Shown here in pieces: positions 24,230 through 33,588 of a DNA stretch of 64,000 nucleotides. The position numbers were made by a program, and so were the translations under genes. A model generated the notes under the pieces. The model was not told the origin of the DNA. It made no database searches and saw only the letters and a program-made list of their open reading frames with translations. How positions within the stretch are numbered: position 1 is the stretch's first letter; each line of letters opens with the position of its first letter. Source of the stretch: JBQTII01 sp052388275 (lineage in GTDB: Bacteria; Actinomycetota; Actinomycetes; Sporichthyales; Sporichthyaceae); assembly GCA_052388275.1 (NCBI GenBank), contig JBQTII010000008.1, positions 1-64,000 of the forward strand, in the 5' to 3' direction.

Positions 24230-25192
24230 TCAGGGGTTGTTGCGTACCCAGGCGCCGCTGTAGATCACCAGGTTCGGGACCGACCCGATCACGGCCAGGG
24301 CGGTGGGAGCGGCGGGGTCGAGCAGGACGAGCTCGCTCGAGGTTGTGGAGGTGGTGCGCCGGGCCAGCAGCCTGGTGCCGTCGGGGGTCCAACAGATCGC
24401 CTGCAGACCCGGGATCTGCTCGGTTTCACCGGTATCGCGATCAAGCAGGACGAGGGTCTCCGGGGTGTCACCGAACCGGTCGCCCGCGCCGACCAGCGTG
24501 GTGGCGATCAGGTCGCGGCCGACATCGAGGCCGATTCCCTGGCCGCCGACGCCGAAGCGGGTCAGAGCGCCGTTTTTTGCCCGTACAACGACGACGTCCT
24601 CCGTGGTGTCGTTGCCGGCTATCGCAAACGCGAAGCGGCCCCGCGATAGCGGAGTGATCCCGTCGAGTGACTCGGTGTAGTCGAAAAGCGGGGTCTGCCG
24701 TTGGCGGTCGAAGTCCCAGGCGAAGTAACGGTTAATCAGTTTTTCTCCCTCGCGTTCGATCGCCTCGTAGAACAAGGTGTCGTCTGCCACGTGTGGGTTG
24801 TAGCCGAAGGGCCGTCCGAGTCCAGGGACATCCCTCAGGGTGCCGTCCGCACCGACCAGGGCCAGCTGGTCCGCGCCCTGATCCGCCGCAGCGACGACGA
24901 TGTTCTCTGGTCCTGCACCGAGTGAGGACACTCGCTTGTCGGTCGTGATCCGCTCCATGACGAAGGGGCTGAACCGAATGCCGTACAGATCGGCGAACAG
25001 GGGCATTCTCGGCGCGCTGGCGATGACGATGGTGTCGTACGACGTCAGATCGAGGGCGGTCGAACTCGGCGCAGGACCGGCGCCGCCGATGCGTTGGCTG
25101 TCCTCACCCGAACATCCCGCGGCTAGGAGGAGGGCGGCGGTTGCGATGGTGGCGGTGAGCCGGTAGGACCAACCCCGGGTGGCGATGCGCAT
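24230..25192 (-). CDS. Lipoprotein with β-propeller-like repeats
   Basis: A 320-aa protein with a signal peptide and lipobox LLAAGC (about residue 27). Downstream there are repeated strand-turn units (IVIASAPRMPLF, LALVGADGTLRDV, FAIAGNDTTEDVVVV, TLVLLDRDTGETEQI, ICWTPDGTRLLARR, LVLLDPAAPTAL) that look like blades of a TolB/WD-type propeller. The specific role is unknown. It lies 12 bp after the next minus-strand gene ends, so both belong to one transcription unit with the secreted protein at 25205. Confidence 0.6.
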   Translation of the reverse strand: MRIATRGWSYRLTATIATAALLLAAGCSGEDSQRIGGAGPAPSSTALDLTSYDTIVIASAPRMPLFADLYGIRFSPFVMERITTDKRVSSLGAGPENIVVAAADQGADQLALVGADGTLRDVPGLGRPFGYNPHVADDTLFYEAIEREGEKLINRYFAWDFDRQRQTPLFDYTESLDGITPLSRGRFAFAIAGNDTTEDVVVVRAKNGALTRFGVGGQGIGLDVGRDLIATTLVGAGDRFGDTPETLVLLDRDTGETEQIPGLQAICWTPDGTRLLARRTTSTTSSELVLLDPAAPTALAVIGSVPNLVIYSGAWVRNNP

Positions 25193-25204
25193 TGGATTAC
25201 CTTC

Positions 25205-26098
25205 TCAGTTCGTGGCGAGATAGGTGTACACCTGAAAGCCGCGGAAGTCGCGGCTCTCCTCCGGGGTGAACTCCCAGAGTCCCTGGGCGACGGTGCCGTG
25301 GAAGTCCTTGCTGCCCTGCCATGGCCGGCAGGGGATTCCGCCGACACAGCTGTCCTGCCACCAGGCATTGACCGCATTGTGGGAGTAGGCCATCGAGCTC
25401 GAGTTGAATGGCGGTTCGAAGGAGCCCATGAGCTTGTTGGTGGGGGTCTGGGTGATGCTGCCGCCGATCGTCACCGCTTTGTGGACGGGGACCTCGAAGC
25501 CCATCTCGATCGAGTAGTTGCGGGGGGTCTCGCCGGAGTACCAGTCCGAACCGATCCGATAGGTCGTCGACACATCGGGGTAGGCGATCCCCACCCCGAC
25601 CTTGCGCATCCGCTTGCTGCCCATGTCGCCGCCGCCGACACCGCACGCCTCGTACTGCACAGACCGCTGCCCTGTGCTCAGCTTGCGCGCCTGGGTCATT
25701 CGGTAGGTGTGAAAGGCGCCCTGCACACGGCCATACCCGTAGTCGGAATTGAGGTGCTTGACGGGGAACGCGGTGAAATCTGGATGGTAATAGCCGCGGT
25801 ATACGCACGAGTACTCCCCGAGCTTCGGGATGTGCGTCGGATCGGGCAGGGACGCCGTGCGGGGTGAGCCGATAGCGCGTCCCAGTTCGTCGACGAGTGT
25901 GGTCACGCTGCGCAGGTTCACGAGCTGGGAGCGATCACCGTCCAGGAGCAACCTTCCGGAGGCCTCGTGATTCACCATCGCCGGGCGCTTGTCCTTGCCG
26001 GTGTCGGCCGCGTCGGCGGCCGGGCTGCTCAGGACCAGAGCGAGTGCGCTGAGTCCGGCGACGAACGCAGTGTGGCGGGAACGCAGATGAAGGTGCAT
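25205..26098 (-). CDS. Secreted protein of unknown function
   Basis: A 297-aa protein with a clear Sec signal (HTAFVAGLSALALVLSSPAADA, cleavage about residue 31). The mature part has four Cys (YSCVYRGYYHP, YEACGVGGGD and the pair in SCVGGIPC), which may form two disulfides, many aromatic residues and no recognised motif. It is the first gene of the 26098-to-24230 unit and may be anchored to the lipoprotein encoded next. I do not recognise the family. Confidence 0.5.
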   Translation of the reverse strand: MHLHLRSRHTAFVAGLSALALVLSSPAADAADTGKDKRPAMVNHEASGRLLLDGDRSQLVNLRSVTTLVDELGRAIGSPRTASLPDPTHIPKLGEYSCVYRGYYHPDFTAFPVKHLNSDYGYGRVQGAFHTYRMTQARKLSTGQRSVQYEACGVGGGDMGSKRMRKVGVGIAYPDVSTTYRIGSDWYSGETPRNYSIEMGFEVPVHKAVTIGGSITQTPTNKLMGSFEPPFNSSSMAYSHNAVNAWWQDSCVGGIPCRPWQGSKDFHGTVAQGLWEFTPEESRDFRGFQVYTYLATN

Positions 26099-26248
26099 GA
26101 GAACTCCCCCAGGTGATGGGCGTCGGCGCCTCCCTGGACCGATCGCAGCCGGAACCTATGCACTAGTTGTCCGAGTTGTCCGGCGAATCGCGAAAGATCG
26201 TTTGCCTCGTGACGTCCCCCCGCTGCACCAAATCTTCGGACGTAAGGG

Positions 26249-27499
26249 TCAGACCGGGCGGCGACGCTTGCCGGTGCCTGCGCCCGGAAGTGGGGAGCTT
26301 GCAGCGGGCGCCTGCTCACCCGGGGGCGGCGTGCGCAGGAGCAGGACGGCAAGCCAGGTGGTCAGCGGCACCGCGGCGACGATGCCGATCCCGCCGACGG
26401 CCGCGCGCACCACTTCGACGGCGACGAGTTCGCTGGTCAGCAACTCGGCGGAGGAGTTGCCGCCCGCGGTGAAAAGCAGCAGCAGCGGCAACGACGCGCC
26501 GGCGTAGGCCAGCACCAGGGTGTTGACCGTTGAGGCGACGTGGGCCCGGCCGACCCGGGCCGCCGCGCGGTACAGCGCGGTGGGCGGCAGGGTCGGATCG
26601 GCCCGGGAGATCTCGGCGACTGTGACGGCCTGAGTGACCGTCACATCGTCGAGGACGCCGAGAGATCCGATAACGATGCCCGCCAGCAGCAGACCGCGGA
26701 CGTCAACCTGGGGGTAAAGGCTGCTGACGACGCCCGCCTCGCTTCCTGCCAGGCCGGTGAAGTGCGCGAGGCTGGTGAACACGAAACCAAGCAGGCCGGT
26801 GATCGTCAGCGCACCGAGCGTGCCGAGTACGGCGACCGACGTCCAGGCGTTGACACCGTGCGTCAGATACAGCACCACGAACATGATCACCGCCGCGCCC
26901 ACCACCGCCACCAGCAGCGGTGCGGATCCGGCCAGGATCGCCGGGAGCACGAACGTGAGCAGGACGGCGAAGCTGACCGCCAGGCCTGCCAGTGCCGCCA
27001 GGCCCCGCAGTCGGCCCGAGGTGATCACCACGGCGGCGAAGAGCAGCGCCAGCAGCAACAGCGGGCGCCCGCGCTGGAAATCGGTGATCTGGTATTGATC
27101 GCCGCTCGGCGCGCTCGGTTCGAAGGCGAGGACCACCTTGTCGGCGACGTCGAGCTCGGGCGCTCCGGTGCCACTCGGGGCGGGGACCTCGACCGTGCGC
27201 CCCTTGCCTGGGCCATCGGTGAGGACGACGCTCGCGCTCGGGCAAGCCTGCGCGCCGCCACCGCACTCACCGGTGGCCAGCGCGGTGATCGTTCCCTTAG
27301 CCAGCGCGCGGTCGAATCCGAGACCGGTGCGCGGGCTGCGCTGCTCGTCCGGCCAGAGCGCGATCATCGCGACCAGCGCCAGAACCGCCAAGGGTGCCAG
27401 CACGGCGGCGATCAGGCGGCGGGCCTGGCGCGAGGTCGGGAGCTGGGGGTGTCCGTGGCCGTGCCCGTGCCCGATCGAAGGTGCCTGCTCACCCGCCAT
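26249..27499 (-). CDS. YibE/F-family membrane protein
   Basis: A 416-aa protein with a His/Gly-rich N terminus (HGHGHGH at residues 11-17), one helix, an extracytoplasmic domain with two Cys (about 78 and 84), and seven to eight further helices. The stretch SLGVLDDVTVTQAVTVAEI is the YibE/F signature. The family is uncharacterised. The N-terminal histidines and the position beside a zinc cluster hint at a metal link, but that is inference. It is divergent from the permease gene at 27673. Confidence 0.7.
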   Translation of the reverse strand: MAGEQAPSIGHGHGHGHPQLPTSRQARRLIAAVLAPLAVLALVAMIALWPDEQRSPRTGLGFDRALAKGTITALATGECGGGAQACPSASVVLTDGPGKGRTVEVPAPSGTGAPELDVADKVVLAFEPSAPSGDQYQITDFQRGRPLLLLALLFAAVVITSGRLRGLAALAGLAVSFAVLLTFVLPAILAGSAPLLVAVVGAAVIMFVVLYLTHGVNAWTSVAVLGTLGALTITGLLGFVFTSLAHFTGLAGSEAGVVSSLYPQVDVRGLLLAGIVIGSLGVLDDVTVTQAVTVAEISRADPTLPPTALYRAAARVGRAHVASTVNTLVLAYAGASLPLLLLFTAGGNSSAELLTSELVAVEVVRAAVGGIGIVAAVPLTTWLAVLLLRTPPPGEQAPAASSPLPGAGTGKRRRPV

Positions 27500-27672
27500 G
27501 GCCCGACGCTACGACGCCCGTGGGCGAGGTCGGCGGCGGCTGGCCGAGCAGGTGAGGCGATGTCGCGCGATTTCGCCAGGACCATCCACCGTTCGGCCCG
27601 TTATTGGAGATCATCACCAGTTTCACGCGTGTTGGGCTGCGCGTGCATCAGCGTCCGAGTGAGGATGCAGGC

Positions 27673-28737
27673 ATGTCCAGCGACCTTCACCCGCCTTCCG
27701 AGCGGGGCACCCGGCCAGCGGCGGCAGGGGGCCAGGGGCGGCTACCGCGTGCGCGCCGGTCCGCGCCGTCAACGCCGGGTGAGCGATCTGACGCGATCGG
27801 GCTGACCCTGCTGTCCTTCGGCCTCGTCGCGGTGATGCTCGCGCGCGAGCCCCTGGGCGAGCTGTTCGACGACCCCGCGGTGGCGACCTGGGCGACGGTG
27901 TTCGTCTCGATCACCGTGCAGGCCTTCCCGTTCCTGGTACTTGGTGTGGCGCTGTCCGCGACGCTGTCCGCTTTCGTTCCGCCCTCGGTCCTGCGCCGTG
28001 CGCTGCCGCGCCGGCCCGCGCTCGCCGTACCGGTCGCGGGAGCCTCCGGAGTGATCCTGCCGGGCTGTGAGTGCGCCTCGGTGCCACTGGCGGCCGGGTT
28101 GATGCGTGGCGGCATCCCGCCCGCGGCGGCCCTGGCGTTCATGATGGCCGCTCCCGCGATCAACCCCGTGGTGATTGTCGCGACCGCCGTGGCGTTCCCC
28201 GCGATCCCGGAGATGGCGCTGGCCCGGTTCGTGGCCTCACTTGCGGTAGCCGTCATCGTCGGGTGGCTGTGGCTGCGCTTTGCCAATCCGAATCGGCTGC
28301 GGTTGCGCCCCGGTGCGGCCGAGGGCGCTGGTGGCAGCCGCTGGGCCGGTATGCGCGCCGGCGCCGAGCACGACCTGCTGCATGCCGGCGGATTTCTGGT
28401 CGTCGGGGCGATGATCGCCGCGACCGTCAACGTCTCGCTGCCGGCCGGCCTGGTGGATTCCCTCGGCGGGGAGTTCGTCCTCGCGCTGCTCACCCTGACC
28501 CTGCTGGCAATCGTGCTCGCGATCTGCTCCGAGGCTGACGCCTTCGTTGCCGCGAGCATGACCGCGTTTCCGATGACCGCGCGCCTGGCCTTCCTCGTCG
28601 TGGGGCCGGTCGCCGACGTCCGCCTGATCGCGTTGCACGTGGGCACCTTCGGGCGCCGCTTCGCCTATGTCTTCGTGCCCATGGCCATCGCGGTTGCGGT
28701 GGCGGTCAGCGTCCTCGTCGGGGAGGTGCTGCTGTGA
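27673..28737 (+). CDS. Permease (UPF0718/YcgR-like), first copy
   Basis: A 354-aa membrane protein from ATG 27673. The signature LPGCECASVPLAAGLMRGG and the matching second half (AICSEADAFVAASMTAFP) are typical of permeases that pair with TIGR03943 proteins; the Cys-x-Cys and the Glu/Asp-Ala-Asp lie in the membrane. It overlaps the TIGR03943 gene (GTGA at 28734). A second such pair sits at 37.3-39.0 kb on the other strand. The partnership and the zinc-cluster context suggest metal-related transport; the substrate is unproven. No clear Zur box is visible upstream. Confidence 0.75.
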   Translation: MSSDLHPPSERGTRPAAAGGQGRLPRARRSAPSTPGERSDAIGLTLLSFGLVAVMLAREPLGELFDDPAVATWATVFVSITVQAFPFLVLGVALSATLSAFVPPSVLRRALPRRPALAVPVAGASGVILPGCECASVPLAAGLMRGGIPPAAALAFMMAAPAINPVVIVATAVAFPAIPEMALARFVASLAVAVIVGWLWLRFANPNRLRLRPGAAEGAGGSRWAGMRAGAEHDLLHAGGFLVVGAMIAATVNVSLPAGLVDSLGGEFVLALLTLTLLAIVLAICSEADAFVAASMTAFPMTARLAFLVVGPVADVRLIALHVGTFGRRFAYVFVPMAIAVAVAVSVLVGEVLL

Positions 28738-29453
28738 TCCGCGAAGCGCGGGCCGTCCTGCTGCTGCTGCTCGGCAATGCGATCCTGAGCCTGGCCCTGC
28801 GCGGTGACCACGTGGACTACGTCAAACCCGTTATGCGGTGGCCACTTGTCGCTGCCGGCGCCCTGACGGCCTTGCTCGGGCTGACCCAGCTGATCAGCGT
28901 GCTGCGCGCGCCCAAGGGCAAGCAGATTCGCGAGCACGCGACCGGAGGAAACCTTGGGCACGACCATGGGCACGGTCCCCGGGTGGCCTGGCTGCTGGTG
29001 GCGCCGGTATTCGCGATCCTGGTCATCGCGCCGCCGCCGCTGGGTTCGTTCGCGGCCGCGCGCGATGACGGGACCGTCGCACAACCCACCGACTCGGGGT
29101 TCCCGCCCCTGCCCGAGGGCGTCAACACGCTGTCGCTCACGGAGTACTCGGTGCGGGCGGTGTGGGACTCCGGACTCACCTTGACCGGCCGTCAGGTGTC
29201 GATGACGGGGTTCGCCACGCCGGCCCCGAACGGCAACTGGTATCTGACCCGGATGACGCTGGTGTGCTGCGCCGCCGACGCCCAGGCCCGCAAGGTCGAG
29301 ATCCGCGGGGTGGCAGCCCCGCCCACCGACAGCTGGGTGCAGGTTCTCGGCACCTTTACTCCGTCGCAGGCGGCAAAGCAGCAGGACGCGATCGCCGTGC
29401 TGGTGGCCGAGCAGGTCACCCCGGTCGAGACGCCGGACGACACCTACGAGTGA
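28734..29453 (+). CDS. TIGR03943-family permease subunit, first copy
   Basis: A 239-aa protein with two N-terminal helices (LLLLLGNAILSLAL, PLVAAGALTALLGL), a His-rich cytoplasmic loop (GHDHGHG at about 80), a third helix and an extracytoplasmic domain containing LVCCAADAQARKVEIRG, where the Cys pair is conserved in the family. It partners the permease immediately upstream. The histidine loop and Cys pair look like metal ligands. It ends about 40 bp before a strong Zur-like box. Confidence 0.75.
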   Translation: MIREARAVLLLLLGNAILSLALRGDHVDYVKPVMRWPLVAAGALTALLGLTQLISVLRAPKGKQIREHATGGNLGHDHGHGPRVAWLLVAPVFAILVIAPPPLGSFAAARDDGTVAQPTDSGFPPLPEGVNTLSLTEYSVRAVWDSGLTLTGRQVSMTGFATPAPNGNWYLTRMTLVCCAADAQARKVEIRGVAAPPTDSWVQVLGTFTPSQAAKQQDAIAVLVAEQVTPVETPDDTYE

Positions 29454-29492
29454 AGGATGACGGCGCCGAGCCGCCCGGACTAACCCACTGAG

Positions 29493-29515
29493 ACAAACGA
29501 CAATCATTCTCGATA
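29493..29515 (+). promoter_or_regulatory. Candidate Zur box upstream of the COG0523-like/L32 operon
   Basis: CGACAATCATTCTCGA (29498-29513) contains a GACAAT-C-ATTCTC inverted repeat with one mismatch, close to the actinobacterial Zur consensus (TGAAAATGATTTTCA type). It is about 40 bp upstream of the start at 29550, where repressor binding would block transcription. Confidence 0.75.
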
Positions 29516-29549
29516 GAGTGACCTTCCCCAGCTAGCGCGGAAGGTACCC

Positions 29550-30644
29550 ATGACCTCGATTCCCGTCCTCTTGGTGTCCTCGATCGAGGAGGTGCTTCGC
29601 GATTCCCTGATGTTCGGCGTGCTGTGCGACGAGCCAGCCGCCTTGGTGGTCCGCTACGAGGTGGATGCCCGCCATGGCACGCTGCGTCGGTACGCCTACA
29701 CCGCACACAGTGTTCTGGAGGACACCACGGCGCCGCTGCAGACGTGCTGCCTGACCTGTGCCGTACGCAACGACATCGCCGCCAACCTTTCGCGGTTGAG
29801 CAGTGCAGATCCCGCCGCGGTGTTGCTGGCGCTGCCCGCCACGATGGATCCGGTGCCGATCGCCTTCGGCGTGGACAACGACCTGCCCGGCGGTGAGCTC
29901 GAGATCGTCGCGACGGTGGCAGTGGCGGCAGCCGAGACCCTGGAGCCCGATCTGTTCGGCGACGATCTTCTCCTCGAACGCGCCTTGGGGTGGGGCGAGG
30001 AAGACCGGCGAGCCGTCGGAGAGGCGCTGGTCCGCCAGCTCGAGACCGCCGATGTCGTGGTGCTCGGCGGTGAACCGAGCGCGCGGGTGTCCGCGGTGCT
30101 CGATCACCTCATCGGGGATCAGCCAAGGCGCTACCCCCTGCACGGTGTGGACGTCGCGGCGTTACTCGGATGCCCCAGGAGTCAACGTGCGCTGCACCGG
30201 GGGGACCTGCGCCGCGTGGAGCCCAGCGGGGCCGCGGACGGACGTGGAGTGTGGACTCTCGATCTGGCCTCCTGGCGTCCCCTGCATCCGGTGCGACTGC
30301 TCGCCCAGCTCGAGCGCCTCGGGGCCGGTGCGCTGCGGGGACGCGGCTACTTCTGGTTGCCCAGCCGCCCGGACATGCGCTGCGCCTGGGACGGGTCCGG
30401 CGGACAGCTCAGCGTCGGTGAGCTCGATCGCTGGACCGAACCGGCCTCGACGCGCCTGGTGATCACCGGCATCGGTCGCGGGGCACGCAAGATTCGCACC
30501 GCGTTCGAATCCGCGCTGATGACCGACGCCGAGCTCGCGGCCGGGCTCGCGTCCTGGCAGGACACCGACGACGGCTGGGACTTCTGGCTCGGTCCCCGCG
30601 ATGCCGACGCGGCCGCCTCGGCCGGCGACTACCACGAGGAGTGA
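29550..30644 (+). CDS. COG0523-like protein lacking the P-loop, first copy
   Basis: A 364-aa protein with the outline of COG0523 (CobW/ZNG1) GTPases but no Walker A: the N-terminal strand VLLVSSIEEV has no GxxGxGKT. The metal site normally written CxCC appears as TCCLTCAVRND (about residue 68). The C-terminal CobW domain is well kept (LRGRGYFWLPSRPDMRCAWDGSGG, RLVITGIG, ALMTDAELAAG). It therefore cannot hydrolyse GTP in the usual way and may be a metal-binding or partner subunit. It follows a Zur box and is 2 bp from the zinc-free L32 gene. Another copy is at 41959. Confidence 0.75.
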   Translation: MTSIPVLLVSSIEEVLRDSLMFGVLCDEPAALVVRYEVDARHGTLRRYAYTAHSVLEDTTAPLQTCCLTCAVRNDIAANLSRLSSADPAAVLLALPATMDPVPIAFGVDNDLPGGELEIVATVAVAAAETLEPDLFGDDLLLERALGWGEEDRRAVGEALVRQLETADVVVLGGEPSARVSAVLDHLIGDQPRRYPLHGVDVAALLGCPRSQRALHRGDLRRVEPSGAADGRGVWTLDLASWRPLHPVRLLAQLERLGAGALRGRGYFWLPSRPDMRCAWDGSGGQLSVGELDRWTEPASTRLVITGIGRGARKIRTAFESALMTDAELAAGLASWQDTDDGWDFWLGPRDADAAASAGDYHEE

Positions 30645-30646
30645 GA

Positions 30647-30817
30647 ATGGCCGTTCCCAAGCGCAGGACCTCGCGCAGCAACACCCGCAGCCGCCGGGCG
30701 AACTGGAAGGCGAACGCGCCGGATCTGGTGCCCGTGACCCTGCAGGGGCGCAGCTACCTGGTGCCGCGCCGGCTGCTGCGTGCCTACGAGCGGGGCTTGC
30801 TCCTGCCGCCGGACTGA
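30647..30817 (+). CDS. rpmF: Ribosomal protein L32, zinc-free paralogue
   Basis: A 56-aa protein, too short for most gene callers. MAVPKRRTSRSNTRSRRANW is the L32 N terminus, and YLVPRRLLRAYERGLLL ends it. Zinc-type L32 has CxxC pairs in the middle; this one has no Cys at all. It follows the P-loop-less COG0523 gene and should share its Zur box, so it would replace zinc-binding L32 when zinc is scarce. Its last 34 bp overlap the convergent zur gene. Confidence 0.9.
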   Translation: MAVPKRRTSRSNTRSRRANWKANAPDLVPVTLQGRSYLVPRRLLRAYERGLLLPPD

Positions 30818-31257
30818 CCCGCGCCGGCCTTGGCTCCCCGCGGGTTGCTGCACACCGAGCAGCGCCCGAAGATCTCCACGGTGTGGCTGACCTCGGTGAA
30901 ACCGTGCTTGGCCGCCATGTTGTCGGCCCAGCGCTCCACGGCGGGGCCGTCGACCTCGACGGTACGCCCGCAATCCCGGCACACCAAGTGGTGGTGATGC
31001 CCCGTGCTGCACCGCCGGTACACCACCTCACCGTCGGCCGTGCGCAGCGCGTCAACCTCGCCGGCCTCGGCGAAGGACTGCAGTGTGCGATAGACCGTCG
31101 TCAGCCCGATGCTCTCCCCGCGGGACTTGAGCAGGTCGTGCATCTCCTGCGCGCTGCGAAAATCCTCGACCGAGTCCAGCGCGGCGGAGACGGCGGCCCG
31201 CTGACGGGTGTCGCGCTGGCGGGGAGCCGGCGCGGTGGTGCTCTTGGCGGGTCGCAC
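30784..31257 (-). CDS. zur: Fur-family zinc regulator Zur, first copy
   Basis: A 157-aa Fur-family repressor from GTG 31257. The winged HTH covers FRSAQEMHDLL…IGLTTVYRTLQSFAEAG. The dimer domain carries HHHHLVCRDCG (about residue 92) and CSVC (about 137), the structural Cys4 zinc site, plus the His/Glu regulatory ligands (HTVEIFG). With zinc bound it should sit on Zur boxes and shut off uptake and zinc-free ribosomal genes. It is tail-to-tail with rpmF (34-bp overlap), exactly as the second zur is with its neighbour. Confidence 0.85.
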   Translation of the reverse strand: MRPAKSTTAPAPRQRDTRQRAAVSAALDSVEDFRSAQEMHDLLKSRGESIGLTTVYRTLQSFAEAGEVDALRTADGEVVYRRCSTGHHHHLVCRDCGRTVEVDGPAVERWADNMAAKHGFTEVSHTVEIFGRCSVCSNPRGAKAGAGQSGGRSKPRS

Positions 31258-31305
31258 GACGCCTCCGGTTCAGGTCCGAATCTCCCCGGGGCAGATGCCC
31301 TCCGG

Positions 31306-33588
31306 CTAAGGCGCCATTGTGACATCACCGGCAACCACCAGGGAGCGTTGGTGGGGCGGACGTGCGTGGTGCGGGAAGTCGGCTCCCAGCCCCACATGGT
31401 CGTGCGCGAGGGGCACGCGGTGCAGGCCCAGCCTGGCGTTGGCCTCGTTCAGGGCCGGCTCATAGCGCACCAGTCGGGCGGAGTTGACGACGACCGCGAT
31501 GCTGCTGGCGTTGTGCAGCACCGCGGCCAGGACCGGACTCAGGCGTCCACCGGCGCCGGCGAGCAGGCCCAGCACGTTGACCCCGATGGCGAGGCCGTAG
31601 TTCTGCCGGATCACCCCCATCGTGCGCCGGCTGAGCGCGATCACGGTGGCGGCGCCGTCCAGTCCCGAACCGGCCAGGGTGACATCGGCGGACTCGATCG
31701 CGACGTCGGACGCGTGCGAGCCCATGGCCATGCTGATGTCGGCGGCGGCCAGCGCGGGCGCGTCGTTGGTGCCATCGCCGATCATGCCGACGACAAAGCC
31801 CTCGCTCTGCAGGTGGCGCACCAGAGCAAGCTTGTCCTCGGGCAGCGCGCCGGCGTGGTACTCCGCAATGGCGAGAGCATCGGCGACGGCGCCGGCGGTC
31901 GCTGCCGCGTCACCAGTGGTCATGACCAGGCGCCGGATCCCCAGCCCGCGTAGATGCTCTACGACCAGGGGCGATTCGGCGCGGATGGCATCGGTCACCG
32001 CCACCAGGCCGATGAGGCGCCCGTTGTGGGCCACGCAGAGCACCGTCTTGGCCTGTGCGCGCAGCCGCGTGACCCATCCCTCGGCGAGGCGGGTTACCAG
32101 GACCCCGTCACGGATCATCAATGCCGGAGAGCCGACCAGGATGCGGTTACCTTCGAGGTCGGCCCGCATCCCCATCCCGAGCACGACCTCGCACATGGTG
32201 TGCAGCGGGATCTCGATATGGCGTTCGGTGGTGTGCCGCAGGACCGCCTGGGCCAGCGGATGCCGAGCGTGGATCTCACCGGAGGCGGCCAGCGCGAGGA
32301 CCTGATCGGAGTCGAAACGCTCCGAGAGCGCGACCACGTCGGTCACCAGCGGGCGACCGACGGTGAGGGTGCCGGTCTTGTCCAGCACCACGGCGTCGAT
32401 GCGCCCGGCGTTCTCCAGGTGCGCACCACCCTTGATCAGCACGCCGCGCCGGGCGCCGTTGCCGATCGCCGCGCTGATGGCGGTCGGGGTGGACAGCCCT
32501 GCCGCGCAGGGGCAGGCGATCAGCAGCATCGTCATCGCGCGGCGGGCGTCGCGGGTGAGAGCAAAAGTCAGCGCCGCCATGGCGAACGAGGCCGGGACGA
32601 AGCGGCGACTGAACTCCGCGGCCACGGTCTGCACCGGTGCCCGGTCGGCGGCGGCCTCCTCGACGCGGTCGATGATCCGCCCCACGACGGTCTCGGAACC
32701 GACCCGCACCGCGCGCACGTGCAGCGAGCCGTCGGTGACGATGGTGCCGGCGAAGACCTCCGAGCCGGGAATTGCGACGACCGGAACCGCCTCCCCAGTG
32801 ATCGCGGCCTGGTCGATGAGGGCCTCACCGCTGACCACGACGCCATCGACCGCGATCCGGTGGTGGGAGTAGACCGCCACGACGTCGTCCACGGCGAGGG
32901 TCTCGGTGCGGACCTCGATCTGGACCCCGTCCTCCAGCACGAGCCACACCTGCTCATCGCCGACCGCGAGCAGATCCTCGATTGCCCGCCGGGTGCGGCG
33001 CAGGGTGAGCTCCTGCAGCAACTCACCGATGTTGAGCAGCCAGAGCACGGTGAGTGCCACGACGTTCTGACGCAGAATCAGGGAAGCGGCCGTGGCGACG
33101 GTCACCAGCAGGTTCGTACCGCCGCCCGAACGCCCAGTGAGGCTGCGGAGCGCACCGCGGAAGAAGGGCATTCCGGTGAAGATCGCGACCCCGGCGAGGG
33201 TGTCGGCCCGCGGTCCGGTGATCACCGGTGGTCGGCGCAGAATCAGCCGTGTCACCGCGAGTGCGGCGAGTACGACGCCGCCGACGGCGAGGCGGGCGAT
33301 CTCCCCGGTTGCCGCCTGCGGTGTGTGCCGGACCGGCAGCGCGACCTCGCCCGCGGGTGGCTCGGGCGGCGGCGCCCTGAGTAGGCCGGCCAGGGCGTCC
33401 GAGTCGGTGCCGACCGACACCCACACCACGACGTTTCCGGTGCGGGGATGAACCTCCAAGCCGCGCAGGTCCGCAACTGCGGACAGCCGGGCGGCGATCT
33501 CGTCAGGTCCGTCGGGTCGCCCTGGCAGCCAGTCGACCCGGATGCGGATCCGGCCCGCGGCGCTCGCGAGGACCCGGGTGCCGCTCAG
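31306..33588 (-). CDS. ctpC: CtpC-like P1B-type metal-exporting ATPase
   Basis: About 760 aa if read from CTG 33588, which overlaps the upstream stop as CTGA; ATG or GTG starts are absent and the only other choice, TTG 33459, would remove the conserved N-terminal strand (RIRIRVDWLPG). Motifs are the actuator ITGEAVP, the transport motif IACPCAAGLSTPTAISAAI (about residue 355), DKTGTLT, HPLAQAV, and GDGTNDAPAL. CPC plus the NGARRG block match mycobacterial CtpC. Together with the PacL1-like gene upstream this is the arrangement of the M. tuberculosis zinc-resistance efflux platform. It should pump zinc or manganese out. Confidence 0.85.
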   Translation of the reverse strand: MSGTRVLASAAGRIRIRVDWLPGRPDGPDEIAARLSAVADLRGLEVHPRTGNVVVWVSVGTDSDALAGLLRAPPPEPPAGEVALPVRHTPQAATGEIARLAVGGVVLAALAVTRLILRRPPVITGPRADTLAGVAIFTGMPFFRGALRSLTGRSGGGTNLLVTVATAASLILRQNVVALTVLWLLNIGELLQELTLRRTRRAIEDLLAVGDEQVWLVLEDGVQIEVRTETLAVDDVVAVYSHHRIAVDGVVVSGEALIDQAAITGEAVPVVAIPGSEVFAGTIVTDGSLHVRAVRVGSETVVGRIIDRVEEAAADRAPVQTVAAEFSRRFVPASFAMAALTFALTRDARRAMTMLLIACPCAAGLSTPTAISAAIGNGARRGVLIKGGAHLENAGRIDAVVLDKTGTLTVGRPLVTDVVALSERFDSDQVLALAASGEIHARHPLAQAVLRHTTERHIEIPLHTMCEVVLGMGMRADLEGNRILVGSPALMIRDGVLVTRLAEGWVTRLRAQAKTVLCVAHNGRLIGLVAVTDAIRAESPLVVEHLRGLGIRRLVMTTGDAAATAGAVADALAIAEYHAGALPEDKLALVRHLQSEGFVVGMIGDGTNDAPALAAADISMAMGSHASDVAIESADVTLAGSGLDGAATVIALSRRTMGVIRQNYGLAIGVNVLGLLAGAGGRLSPVLAAVLHNASSIAVVVNSARLVRYEPALNEANARLGLHRVPLAHDHVGLGADFPHHARPPHQRSLVVAGDVTMAP

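Noticed and set aside
27500..27672. Zur box before the first permease pair
   Set aside because: GTTATTGGAGATCATC has only scattered matches and no symmetry.
31954..33384. Plus-strand frame opposite the CtpC-like ATPase
   Set aside because: No motif and composition typical of antisense; the minus strand carries all P-type ATPase motifs.
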